Notes under the pieces: generated by a model
Seen by the model: the letters and a program-made list of their open reading frames with translations, nothing else
Database searches by the model: none
What the model was told of the DNA's origin: nothing
Assembly: GCA_036852015.1 (NCBI GenBank)
Contig: JAANDG010000531.1
Location: 1-64,000 of the forward strand
Origin: Pelodera strongyloides
Lineage: Eukaryota > Nematoda > Chromadorea > Rhabditida > Rhabditidae
Direction of reading: 5' to 3'
Length of the DNA stretch: 64,000 nucleotides
In this document: positions 31,701-42,785 of the stretch, one piece after another
How positions within the stretch are numbered: position 1 is the stretch's first letter
Layout: the number at the start of each line of letters is the position of its first letter
Position numbers and translations under genes: made by a program

Positions 31701-33300
31701 TTTTTCAAAGCACGTGGTTATATAAGCGTACGTAAGAAGTAATAATTGTACTACATATAGTCAACAAAGTTAGCATTTTTTACAACTCATAGGTTAAACA
31801 ATTAGTCTGAATATTTCAACAAATGCTGCTGCTAACCTTGTGAAGCTGGCATGTACTTATAGAAGAGCACCATCGGTCCCTTCTGTACGTATTGAGCGAC
31901 AGCGGTCTCCAAATAAAATAAGGGAACTGCGAAGAAGAATGTGCAACAAAAGTAGGGAACCAGGAAGGCGCCTGAATCGTGTGGGAATATTTTTATGTGT
32001 AAGTTTTGCATGCAGGCATGCTGGCAGCTCCATTCCTTAAAATCTTGGCCTTAAATGAAATCTTCTGGTCACTTTGCGCACAAGGACCTAATCATTTTCT
32101 TCAAAGCTCTAGTCTGGTTTATAGAGTACTTGAACGCGAGGTGCATACACGATACTGGGATTAGCCTCCCAAGCTGTCCAAACCTCCCACAGGAGACAGG
32201 AAAATTGAAACATAAGTTATCAACGTTACATTGATTTTGAGACAAACTCTCGTCTCGCATATTCTCCCATATGGTTTCATAATATCACCTCCTCCATATT
32301 TGTATGCTTTAGCCGGAAATCTCCAAATATTTCCCAATCCGACCGCAAAACCAATCGCTGACATCAGATACGCAAATTGTGATGAAAATCGATCTCTGGC
32401 TTTGTCTGAAAGCAGAATATCGGTTTTCATAGAAAATAATGATATCATTGCATATCTACAGCACGAAACTTCGCGCAGTCGCCGCACAAAAGGGATCCGC
32501 CATTACGGAGCTGCCGATCTAATTTCTTGAATAATATGCGCGAAAGGTTTACAATTTCGCATATAATTAACACCCGTCGGGGTTCCTTTTTTCTGGGATT
32601 CCCCTTCCGTGCGTCGAAACAATGCGCTGCGTATTTAACATGTTTTCAAACACCATATATTGTTCGACTTATTGGGTTCGCGGTACAGTGGCGAAGTTTT
32701 ATCGATGGGATAAATACGGGTTAGTATTAATGTTGTAGTACCAACTACCAACCACTATCCGTCTCCTGAAGTACTGTCGTCGATTCGACTGTGTTGGGTG
32801 TGCTAGCCTGAAAGAAATGTTAGAGCAAAACATTGGAAAGGATGTCGAGCCCATGGCGCACCTAGGCACACGAGCGCACCTGTCATGCCTTATCCAGAGG
32901 CTGCGCCACCCGCGGCATCCCACGCCGTTTGGAATTGAACACCTATGGAACTAATGCCGACCTCAAACACACTTCTGTGCGTGGCTATTACATTTTATAA
33001 TAATAATTTATTGACACATATATATGTAATATAAGTGTGCGTCATACAAAATGATGATGAGAAGTTTGGCAAATTAACGACATGTAACGCGATATGATAA
33101 GCTCGGGCCACATGTCACAATAAACGTTGGCGCGGAGTTTCATCAGTGTAGTACCACCTTTACAGAATACCGACCTCTACATTCACATTCTCGTCTGACT
33201 TTCCTGGGCTCTGTCTCAACCACATAGATCTCGGTCCCTCAGTGTTGACCTGCGTGCTTTCCGTGCGTTCCGAACGATTGTTGCTTTCCTCATCATCCAT
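25704..33300 (-). CDS. SLC6/SNF sodium:neurotransmitter-symporter family transporter, copy 2
   Basis: Paralogue of the plus-strand gene, tail-to-tail with it. Exons (5' to 3'): 33175-33300, 32753-32807, 32289-32405, 31837-31971, 31543-31624, 31199-31263, 30758-30902, 30513-30577, 30185-30292, 29795-29892, 29519-29623, 28579-28702, 28153-28269, 27899-28023, 27526-27625, 27116-27246, 26839-26882, 26427-26559, 26178-26265, 25704-25837. The sum is 2097 nt (698 aa). Exons 4 to 17 have exactly the same lengths as in copy 1. TM1 is [17 protein letters not shown]2 GAFLVPYFCC, the extracellular loop has NGTCHATDP and NGTETKIA, and TM6 is SISIGLGVTHSMGSF. The N-terminus is acidic (MDDEESNNRSER). The C-terminus is Pro/Gly/Thr-rich and differs from the Lys-rich tail of copy 1. 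An acceptor TTTCTTTAG lies 2 nt before the ATG, fitting SL trans-splicing. The junctions of exons 1-2 (donor GTCGGT is weak) and 17-18 are least certain. Substrate unknown. Confidence 0.85.
25840..26360. repeat. CT/GA microsatellite tracts in copy 2 introns
   Basis: TCTCTCTC-rich tracts near 25850-25890, 26090-26130 and 26290-26345 flank the penultimate exon. They generate apparent R/E-rich open frames on the minus strand that are not coding. Confidence 0.8.
27330..27430. repeat. GC-rich intronic insertion in copy 2
   Basis: Contains GCGCCGTGCTAGGGATGCGCC, GGAGTGCGCCTCATCTGCGCG and AGGCGCACCCGCGCATG-like stretches within an AT-rich intron, with nothing equivalent in copy 1. Similar GTGCGCC-rich islands occur elsewhere in the window (see findings). 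Confidence 0.45.
29301..29500. mobile_element. Possible 200-bp insertion with TGTTA...TAACA ends (solo-LTR-like)
   Basis: Sits in the 955-bp copy 2 intron between 28703 and 29518, within an AT-rich block. It starts TGTTACGCCCCATGTTAC and ends GAATCTAACA. Inside are a GATCACCTAAGGTGATC palindrome and the inverted pair TCGGATGGAA / TTCCATCCGA. No target-site duplication is evident, so the identification is weak. Confidence 0.25.
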
Positions 33301-35227
33301 TTCTAAAGAAAACTTTATTCATATTATTTAGTCTAGTTAAATGTAATGTTATATTAAATGCAAACCCAAATTTCCGTCCACAATGGAGGAAACTATTTTA
33401 TTCATTTCCGAGCGGCGATGTACTACGGCACATCAATGTTACGGTTCTAGTATGTCATGTTACATACATACATACATTTACATTTATTAGCAATAAAGCA
33501 CACATCAGTCAGGTGGAAAATGAAACATAACATATAAACAACACACAAACTAAAATGATAATCATTTTAAATAAAATAGTATAGCAAGGGTAAATAAACA
33601 TTCAACCACAATACAACAAGTAAATTCTGAATTACCATGAGTGAAAAAAAACGTGTATAATTGTATGATAACCAGCTAAAAAACTGTGATACCAAGTGAG
33701 ACCTGCCCACGTCTAACTTGGAGGGATTGAAAGAAACGAAACTGCCATGTCAAAAAAATATGTGTTGTAAGGCCTCCCCAAGCGTTAAAACAGCGGAATT
33801 GTCCTATACAACCAAATGCAGAGAAGAACGTACAAAAAAACCAGCGAATATTCATTTATTTCATTCTTTTGGAACAACCTTTTTATGCCGTGCGTTTTGA
33901 CACGGAACGGAAATTTGCCGTTGTTGTGCGAAAGTTTCGCCACAAATGCTTTGCGACTTGAAAACACAAAGGAGTTAGCAAACCGCGCCGTTTGGCCATA
34001 GGACCATTGCGTAAACCTTGGCCTAAGTGACACAAGGAAGCTGAAAGAAACTCACTAAATCAATTTTTTCAAGAGCCGCCTGAAACTGAATGGAATTTTG
34101 TGCTTTAAGAATATCACTTGGAAGCTTCATAAGCCAGACAGCCGCTCGAATAAAAAAGCTGTTTTTAAATGCACTGCATTTAGTAAACGGAATATGGAAG
34201 TTGTAAAACTTCGTTCGCCCATTAGTAGGCTTAGGCTTGAAATATTTACTTCGGCTCAACCGAACTTCACCTGAAATAATCTTAAATGCAAGGACTAAAT
34301 CCTTGCGGATTCTCCTCTCTTGCAAGGAAACAAGTTCTAAACGACGTAATCGATCCCTATAGTTGGGAAGATCAGTATAACACCTCACGCCAAAACATTT
34401 AAAATAAACAATACGAGTAAAGCTAGATTGCACACGCTCAATTTTTCGAATATCTTTCATTTTGAATGGACTCCAAACTGAGCTCGAAAATTCAAGTTTT
34501 GGAAGAACCCAAGTCTTGAAGCAGTGAACAAGGATAGCGGGATCACGAATATGAACAATACGTAATAAGATATGCATTTTCCAGATAGCAGAATTATAAA
34601 CCAAATTCAAATGTTCATTGAATTGTAGATTATTCTGAATTTTAATGCCAAGGTCACGAACAGACTTTACCTCATTTACATACATGTGTAAAATATTTGG
34701 GCGTTTAATGGTACATGAAATGGTACGCACCCTTTATGAGAGCGTACTCTTTGGCATGTGACATCTCGGTGAAAATTTAAAAAAATATATAAAATTGAAT
34801 AACAACTTACCTTATAATACCCTCAGAGTTGTTATGTTTACTTGTAAAATATTCATCAGCTTCAAGCTGCGCAAGAATTTGCATATCAGTAATGCGTGAC
34901 ATTTATGCAAATAAAATGGAGCATATTTTGTATGCGCTTCATTTTACGGTTAAATGTATGTAGATACTGTAGACTACACATGATGAACAAAACTATGTTA
35001 CTCATGATGTAAAGTTTGACTCTATGTTTCGTTGTTGCTTTGATAGATTAAAGTTTGTATAATTGTATGCTGTGCGTTACGCTCTAAAATTTAGCTTGTT
35101 TCAGTAGCTCCCGTTCCTGAGAACTGAGACGTGAGACGTCCCAGGTCTAGCGTACGCATAAAAACAATGTGATATGTATATGTATACAAATGCAGTACAC
35201 AGAGTAAACAATATTTATTAGCCTGTT
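33301..35227. other. Intergenic region between SLC6 copy 2 and the chemoreceptor genes
   Basis: Holds the copy 2 promoter region, the truncated LINE (33480-34740) and about 490 bp (34741-35227) of AT-rich sequence with no gene that I can support. Confidence 0.6.
33480..34740 (-). mobile_element. 5'-truncated non-LTR retrotransposon (LINE) fragment
   Basis: An open frame of 235 codons (34730 to 34023, minus strand) has the pattern of the C-terminal end of a LINE reverse transcriptase: VRDLGIKIQNNLQFNEHLN, then HCFKTWVLPKLEFSSSVWSP, IRKIERVQSSFTRIVYFKC and YRDRLRRLELVSLQERRIRK. The catalytic RT core lies upstream in the family and is absent, so the copy is 5'-truncated and inactive. The presumed 3' end is near 33480, where the sequence on the minus strand runs into a (TATG)n tail at 33460-33480. 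A short related piece of the 3' region occurs at 23023-23050. Confidence 0.75.
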
Positions 35228-38031
35228 TCACATCTGTTCTGACAAATCCCTGTTTCTCCTAGCAGCTACCGATACGATAGCTGATGTTTTCACTTTGGTC
35301 GTACGGTAACTCTTCATGAATAATGAAAGCACTTTTCGTTTGTAAGGCACAATGAAATATAACGATATACAAGGGGTGAGAGCGGGTAAAAGACCTAAAA
35401 TGACATTAAACTTTAATTTCCGATTCTATGTAACCAAACAAAGAATTTCCATAAAAACTCCCTCGAAGATCGTTCCTCAGACCGTGGCCTAAGTATCCCA
35501 CTTTAGTTAGGCCGAGAAGGAAGGCTTAGTTAGGCCAATGGAATAACGCTATCGAAAATTTCTTGGCTATAAAGTTCTGAGTTTCAGAGTGAAAAGTCCA
35601 AAACCTAAAATAAGGCAGATAAACGCTCGCTCTGTCGCTCACCCATAATTGAGAACTGTAATTCTTCTTTGTACGGTATATCCACGTGCCAGATAATGTT
35701 AGTTAGATCCATTATCAGTATGGCAATATTAATTAAAGGTAAGCAAGCCTGGATACTAATAGCCTAAAAATTTAGAGGCGTTATCAAATGACCCTGCACC
35801 TGATCCATAGAGTGCGGATTTGCACGCCCACACAAGGAAAAGCCTGCTCGCATAGTTGGATGAGCATAATCCACACATTTTTAATCGCGCATGCCGACAA
35901 AGTATGCTGCAAGGTCTGCGGCTCTGAAGGAATGTCTGCGCGCAGGCCGAAAACTCGCGGCAAAGTCAGGTGCGCACTACCAGAATGTAGGACTACTATG
36001 CTCCACGCACTACACGTTTCATTAAAAAAAATAACCACCTTAATTAGCATAGAATGCATGGCGATTGTTTGTGGATTTGTGTACTTCGAAGCGTTCAGCT
36101 TTTTGTGTATTAGCCATCGAAAGTACAGAATCGATAAGCAAGATAAACTTGGCCCAAAACATGACCAGATCGCCATGCACAGAAAGCTGAAGAACTAACT
36201 TTAGTTTTTTTTTCATATTACAACTTATTGTTAGAATAATATTACGTTTCGTTTTAATGACACTGATTCCAATAAAGAAATATCAATACCTTGGCGATGT
36301 AAGTGGATTCCATCCGCTGATGCTCTGCTCATTTGTGTTCATCACAGAAAAACCACTTTCCACAAGAGCACGTCGTACGGAAGTTTCATCCCTTTGGTTG
36401 ATTATCCAGTTCAACTAGAACAGACTTGACATGAAGAAAGCAGCGTTGTGGACGGGAGCGTGCGCATGTGCGCGAAAATTACGCCAAGGGTATGCCTATT
36501 GGAATTGAACACATTTCGCGCACCACTCCCTTCCGCGCGTACACTAGGCGGTCATTAGGTTGGTTGTACCGCGCTGAGATGCTAGAATATATCACGCAGT
36601 TTTTTTCTAGACAGCATAGCCCACAATTACACCGTTCTCGGCTAATACATCATTTTCTTTTTTTTCAGCATTATTCTAATTATATAAGAATTTCCGAAAA
36701 AAATTGCCTTTCGAAGAAAGTAGAATGCACCTGCTATTCGCCATTTCCAAGAAAAAAACAACTTCTGAGGTCTGAAGAGCAAACACTCTTCATAAATAAA
36801 AGTTCAGAAAAGGTTTTTACCACATTGAGAAGAAAAGTAAGATGGACTAGAAGACAGATCGTTATAACTTTTGAACGATTCATCTTATGAGGGGTCAAAT
36901 GGCAAAACCTGCAATAAAATATGAAGGAAAACTATAAAAGGAAGAATTGTATATTGGCACACTACAACGTGATACTCTACCATGGGAAGAGCGTCCGGCA
37001 CAGCAAAATGCGCGGTGGATGCACCGTAAATGCCAGATGGCGCACCTGTGGCGCACGTACCGCGCCAAAAAGTGCGCCGCTGGTGCGCCGACTATAATTC
37101 AAGTGTGCGCCGCTGTGGCGGACCATCTTTTTGTGCGCGGTGATGCCGTTTCACCATTTTAGTTGCTTCGCTTCCGTAAGAAATAGTATAGCTTTTCGGA
37201 GCTATTATTTTGCAATATTACATTAATAATAATTATATATTAATATATTGTTTATCAGTATTAATGTATTGTTTATGCATAAGCTCACCGGTATGCAAAC
37301 GAGACAACTAAAGCTGGAAAAGAGCTGGTCATTGAAGCCATGCCACATGCGAATAAGAATGAGCATAGATCGGAGCTATATAATGAGCACACTCCATGGT
37401 TGGTCATGACCAGGGCTCCTTGGATAAGGTGCACTCTGAAAAGGGAACTGTTAGTCGAGCTAATTTTTTCAACTGGTCAGTTTTGTGGTTTTATTATTTG
37501 TATTTGCGAAACGCAATTTTTGTGAAGGCTGTCCATTTTTCACGAGTAAGACTGTAAGACCGAGTAAGTTAGTTCGTCAGGAAGAGAACAAAAAACTAAC
37601 TACCTATCTACTAAATACGACAAGCAAGCCACTGGCTAACGATAAGCTCAAACCAGACAGTCAGAAAATCGTCTCAAGTAAAACAGGGAGGCACCGTTAT
37701 GTAAACACACTGTGGTGCGGTAGACGATGAGTTGGTTGAGCTAAGGGTACTGCATTTTATTCTGTACATATACATCAGATAACTGTTTTCCACAGCTTTT
37801 AAGGTAATTTAAACGATTTAAACCTTACCCTGGAAGTGTTAACGGCATAGTTATAGAGGATATAAGGTCCAGTATTGTTGACGATAATAAAGAAATAGAA
37901 TAAATGCGTAAACTCTTTTGAGTGTGTACCAGAATAAGATACATTAGAGATAAGTTGGATACAATTGAAAACGAATAGATAACGTAGAATGAGGAGTGTA
38001 CGAGGGCGTGAGACAGCGACCCTTCAATCAT
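35228..38031 (-). CDS. Srd-like nematode chemoreceptor (7TM GPCR), copy A
   Basis: Exons: 37829-38031, 37289-37435, 36821-36908, 36290-36414, 36039-36186, 35643-35763, 35228-35394. The sum is 999 nt (332 aa), in phase throughout. The first exon encodes MIEGSLSHALV followed by TM1 and HTQKSLRIYSISLLSSTILD. Exon 5 has MAIWSCFGPSLSCLSILYF, exon 6 AISIQACLPLINIAILIMD, and exon 7 LPALTPCISLYFIVPYKRK. The motif order and the xxIQAxLP and PxxSLYFxxPYRR-type C-terminal signatures fit the Srd family of serpentine receptors, which act in chemosensory neurons. Family assignment is from memory of motif style, not alignment. A TTAG acceptor lies 1 nt before the ATG, compatible with SL trans-splicing. Tandem paralogue of copy B. 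Confidence 0.75.
36470..37160. repeat. GC-rich islands within chemoreceptor A introns
   Basis: About 36460-36560 and 36985-37145 contain many GCGCAC / GTGCGCC words (ATGGCGCACCTGTGGCGCAC, AAGTGCGCCGCTGGTGCGCC). They lie in introns on either side of exon 3, and copy B introns lack them. Confidence 0.5.
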
Positions 38032-38762
38032 TCTAAGCGAGGGAATTTTTATTGTAAATAATAAATGCATAAATGCAACAGAAGCAAAGTGATGAAGAGA
38101 AAGGGCACATATTCTGCTTTATTTTTTATTGGAAAGATGTATATAAATTGATATGTTATTAGCATTATGTGTAAGATATAATTAAGCATTTATTCTTTAT
38201 TATTAGACATAAGAAATGTGAACATTTGACATACGGAATATAATATCGGCACCGTTTTCATAGCTGTGTGCGTCTTTAAAGGGACGGGCTCACTTCGAGA
38301 ATGCTCGCTTAGTTTATACTTTTTTTTTACTCATTGTGAAAAAAATCAACGTCAAACATGGTCCCAATATCAAATAACAAGCTCGAGTGCTCGTGTAGAT
38401 ATGCTCACTTTTGTCTCAAGTCTACCGTATAGGATAGATGTAGAGAGAGAGTTTTACTTGGCCTGGGGAAAAACATCAATTTCATGGGCGCATTTGCCTC
38501 TTCCAATTGATACCGATAATTATGGCACAAAAGACGGCAAAGAGCAATTGAAATTAGCAATTATGCCTAATACGCAGTTATCACCTGCATACTTCAGATT
38601 TTATTATATTCTTTGAAAACACGCAATGAAAAGAAACTGCGGAAAACACAAAACACGCTTTGAATAATTGCAAAACACGCTTTGAATAATACGCATAAAA
38701 AATGTCCGCTAATTTCGTGTTTGTTTTGCGCATTTTGACTGCTTACATATTTCCTTTAATGA
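38032..38762. other. Intergenic spacer between the two chemoreceptor genes
   Basis: AT-rich, with the probable promoter of copy A and the 3' flank of copy B. The 116-codon plus-strand open frame at 38266-38616 has no splice or family support. Confidence 0.5.
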
Positions 38763-41724
38763 TCACAGATTCCCCCAAGAGTGGTTGGTTGTCCGTGGTG
38801 CCACTGCTATGCTTATCATAGCACTCCGTTGTACCGTTGTAGTTGTACTATGGTAACTCTTCCTGCAGATGCATAACAATTTTCTTCGATAAGGCGCAAT
38901 GAAGTACATAGACACACATGGAGTAAGAGCTGGGAGGGACGCTGAAAGATCACTTTGTTTGTCATATTTCTTTCTTTATGAATACATTGAGGCAGCTAGC
39001 GGCCATAGTACCTCTCTGGAACAAATTAGTATGCAGACATTTGATAAACTAAATATATAGTATCATATTCACAATTAGCAAAATTCATCCATCAATTGTT
39101 GAATAGCTTACCAATTATTGCAAATTGCAGTTCATCAGCATGCGGTATTGTCCAACCAATTATTGTTAGTAGATCAACCAGTAGAATAATTATATTGACG
39201 CTTGGTAGACATGCTTGAATGGTGAGAGCCTGAAGAAAGGAAGAATAAATTATACGTTGTCTGGCTCTAGAGTCTAGAAGTATTGTGACGGACTCTGTTC
39301 TCCAACCGCGCAGCGCACCCACAGCCAGGGGCGCTCGCCCCTTCTTTTTTGTGCACTGCGCGGCTGGCTGGGGGTGCGTTGCGCGGTTGGCAATCCTCGA
39401 GGATACGTTTCACAAGGTTGTTATTAATTCGTCCGAGAAAAGCAAGGAAATTTTCACATATATACCTAGTCCAGCATACGTTTCAAAGCACCTGACCATA
39501 CTATATTAGATATTATTCAGTTTGTTATAACTAGCTTGTGAAACGTATTCTTACTCGTCCCCAACCACGCAGCCCACCAAAAAGAAGGGGCGAGCGCCCC
39601 TGGCTGGGGGTGCGCTGCGCACCCGCGAACGTAGGAGAGAGAGACACTGGATAAGTTAATGCTCACTATTTCCCAACGGGGGCTGAGCCTACGAAGTGGT
39701 TAGGGTCACTCTAAATATAGTCAAATTACCTCTATGTGCTTAGCTATGGGCGAATTTAACGCGTGCCATCCACTTACCGCGGCTACACCGATAATACAAA
39801 ATCAGAATTGGTCTTTTGAATCTGCAAAAAATTAATAAGAACTTTAGACATTGCCCTACCTTTGTGAGCTTTGTATGCATGTTGACCGTATTAACGCTCA
39901 TACATTGTCTGGTCCTCAACAGTATTTTGTGTATTTGATATCGAAAATAAAAGATGGCGGAAAACGAGAGACTTGATCCTAGACACGCCCAGACATAGAC
40001 ATATATCATTCTGTAAGGATACGGTATGTTTTGGAAATAAGAAACTATACTCATAAAGTGACACACAGTCCTACATCAGTAATTGCTTCTACTTCTACCT
40101 ACTAGAATTTTAAAGCGGTCTAGCAAGCTGTTCTTGAAATATAAGCTGGATGTTGCATTTCCATGTAGGGCACACAACCTATCATTGCGCGATTATTAGT
40201 CTAAGTGCATCCATTTGCATACAAGATATGGGAATGCAGGTGATCAGCATGTGTTTCAAAAATCGCTCCAACTCACGGTGCCGACGGAAGAATGCTCATT
40301 CCAGTGATTGAGTCTCCGACAGAATATGCATAGGAAATTTCTTGTGAAATTAAAAATTCACGCAAAATATTGTCATCTAGACGGACCGCCAGTGAGCAAA
40401 GCTGGAAATGAATGTGTCTTCAGTATGGTTCAGTTCAAATTCTCAGCGAACGTTCTTTGAAACAAAATGTATATCAAGACAGTATCAACACACAATCATT
40501 AAAATTGAGCCGACGTGCACAAATAGGCAGCAAATAACCACGTGAGAGAGATGCATCTTGTTGGACGTTAGACGACGATATCTAAACACAACATAGCGTC
40601 ATGCGTAATATCATGAGGCAACCCGTCAGAAAGTGATTAATATGCATATCGTAACTGTAAAAAGCTACACTATAAGATCTCTGACAGAACGATAAGCAGG
40701 AGGACCAGGCTCACGAGTAAATCTTATTATATAAAGGAGAAGAGTTTGTCACGGGTTTGTTTTTATGTGCACAACGAAAGATGTTCATAAAGAAAATTCT
40801 TCGATCGAAAGAGCATACAAAATCTTTGCCGCTGGCGAGACTCGAACCCACAGTAGCAGACAACCGTCGATTCACAGTCCAACGCTCTACCAGTTGAGCT
40901 ATACTAGCTTATTGGACGAGGATCTTATAGGAGGTGGAAGAGCAAGTGCAATAGCAAATTTGCATAACGTGCAAAAACCTTGAAGTTCCGAGCCACATCA
41001 TACGTTTCCACATAAACGTAAATGAACGTCTTTTTACCTTTGTAGAAACTCCTTTTTTTTAAATAGGGTAACAATCGCCGATTCCTCCAGTCGGAGAAGA
41101 GCCCGTAGGGCTCTTCGAACGGCTGGTAATTAATACGTTAATTAGTCCACTTACCTATATGCAAATGATACTGCCAGTGCAGGAAACGAAGATGCTAAAG
41201 AAGATATTCCAGAATTGAATAAAAGCTCGCAAACGCCTGTGTCAACCAGTGTACATACTCCATTAAATATATGAACACCGACAGTTCCGACGAGATGAAA
41301 ACTGAAGGGAAAACGTCATGGGGGCAATTTTTTCTGGAAGACTGTCGGTAAATGGACACCAAATGGTTTCTAAATGGTTGCCAAATGGTCGCTGACCGAT
41401 CACGAATTTTTTTTTAGCTGGAAACAATTTGGTGACCATCTTCCGACGAGCTTTCCCGGGTTTCTCGTCATGGCCAGCATGGTCGCTTTCCTGTAGTTCG
41501 ATTTTGTTTTGCCAGCTTAACTTTTCCTACCTCGGAATACTAAGGAGCATGGAAATCGAACTAATTAGGTCAAGTATAGTCGACGATAATAAAGTAATTG
41601 AATAAACGCGAAGATTCCTCGGTGTTTCGAACATAATCATATATAACAATGTTGTATTGGTTAGTATAGAAAAAGAGTAGAAAACATAATATATAACAGC
41701 GACAATGATTTCAGCCAAATCCAT
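38763..41724 (-). CDS. Srd-like nematode chemoreceptor (7TM GPCR), copy B
   Basis: Exons: 41531-41724, 41155-41301, 40494-40581, 40277-40401, 39860-40010, 39112-39229, 38763-38941. The sum is 1002 nt (333 aa). Exons 2, 3 and 4 have exactly the same lengths as in copy A (147, 88, 125). Signatures: MDLAEIIVAVIYYVF then ETPRNLRVYSITLLSSTILD, VYVWACLGSSLSFSAIFYF, ALTIQACLPSVNIIILLVD, and LPALTPCVSMYFIAPYRRK. The start was chosen by alignment with copy A; an upstream in-frame ATG at 41763 would add 13 residues. Seven-transmembrane receptor expected in chemosensory neurons; ligand unknown. Confidence 0.75.
39303..39392. repeat. GC-rich palindromic element, copy 1
   Basis: CCAACCGCGCAGCGCACCC at the left and GGGTGCGTTGCGCGGTTGG at the right are near-perfect reverse complements. 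Between them are GGGGCGCTCGCCCC and a CTTCTTTTTTG stretch. It lies in the intron between exons 5 and 6 of chemoreceptor B. A related piece in inverted orientation is at 39555-39630. Confidence 0.7.
39555..39630. repeat. GC-rich palindromic element, copy 2 (inverted relative to copy 1)
   Basis: CCCCAACCACGCAGCCCACC, AAAAAGAAGGGGCGAGCGCC and GGGGGTGCGCTGCGCACCCG match the reverse complement of the 39303-39392 element. The two copies are about 160 bp apart in the same intron. Confidence 0.6.
40831..40908 (-). tRNA. tRNA-like sequence, probable pseudogene, GTG (His) anticodon position
   Basis: Read from 40908 to 40831 there is an A box (TAGCTCAACTGGTAGAGC), an anticodon loop CTGTGAA and a B box (GGGTTCGAGTC). 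The T-arm pairs (GTGGG/CTCGC with one or two G-T pairs). The acceptor stem has mismatches, the anticodon stem has two, and the variable region is about 14 nt, which a His tRNA would not have. A decayed tRNA or tRNA-derived SINE is more likely than a working gene. It lies in an intron of chemoreceptor B. Confidence 0.4.
41335..41480. repeat. CCAAATGGT-type dispersed repeat, copy 1
   Basis: Contains several words of the type CACCAAATGGTTTC, TTGCCAAATGGTCGC and CAATTTGGTGACCATC in both orientations. Related copies are at about 54930-55075 and 57590-57735. It lies in an intron of chemoreceptor B. Confidence 0.6.
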
Positions 41725-42785
41725 AAGATTTGATACCAACAGCCAGTTCAGCTCCTGAAGCAATTTGTAAAACTAAGGGAACGAGATGTAATTATAACTA
41801 ACGAGTGATAAATGATTGAGAGATCTAATTGGAATTGAGACTACACTATAAGTAGAATTTACTGTGATTCTTATAAGAAATCTAAAAAGGAAATTCTGTC
41901 CGATCAGTTGGAAGAAATTACTTCTTTTTTTGCAGCAATTCATCCGTGTAAAAGATGTCTCTGTTTGTATTCTACAATAGTTTTTGGTTCAAACCATTTA
42001 CGTGGCTACGTTCCTGGTTGGTGTTCCTGTAGTTAATAAAAAAACGTGCTTTATATAAAAATTAGTCTGTAGTAAATGAACCATGTTAACTGATTTAGCT
42101 CTTTTTTTTTTTTTGGTTTATTTCCTGTTAGTCATTCATGGGGTCTTGGAATAGTCTTGGAAAAGTATGCGGAAATTTACCGTATTTTGGAACTACAGGA
42201 GAATATTTTTTTTATTTTTCATATTAAATATGCTGGTGTCGTGCAAAAATACGATAGTATTCACAGAAACACGCAGGTTTTTGGATTTTTGGGGACACTT
42301 GCAAACCCCATCACTATGCAATTTTTGAAAGAAATACTATGGCATAAAGCATAAACCATTATTAAGATTAATGTTATTTGGACAGAGATGTCGCACGTAG
42401 CTCGTGCCAAAAAAATTGGAATGTGATAGATTTCAGTTTATTAGATCTAGCTTAAAAGTGTATTGCATATTATGCATATGCTCATATAATTAGAGCCAAT
42501 GAGAAAATAGCTAGAAAATGTTCTCTAGAATCTAACATTGCATTTCTTGGTTTCAAACTCAAACTGCACCTGTATTCAGTTATATTAATCGACATTGTCT
42601 GTGTGCACGTTGGGGGGATAATGTACATTCGACGCTGAATAATAGTTTCTCGGAAATCTTTTAAATGGTCAATAATTAGATTCGCACGTGCAGTTTAAAC
42701 TACAGACTTGAAAATCCTTTGTAGGAGGGACGACAATTTATCAAAATCTTTATCGAGTTCAAGTATGCTTGACGAGTTGAAAACA
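41725..42785. other. Intergenic region, nothing recognised
   Basis: AT-rich sequence between chemoreceptor B and the stop of the PDZ gene. The plus-strand open frame at 42157-42354 has no splice support. The alternative frame of the last PDZ exon would extend coding to 42695 (see the PDZ entry). Confidence 0.5.

Noticed and set aside
35788..36198. 136-codon plus-strand ORF
   Set aside because: It is the antisense shadow of chemoreceptor A exon 5. The minus strand carries the 7TM motifs and splice sites.
38266..38616. 116-codon plus-strand ORF between chemoreceptor genes
   Set aside because: Composition and lack of splice context do not support a gene.
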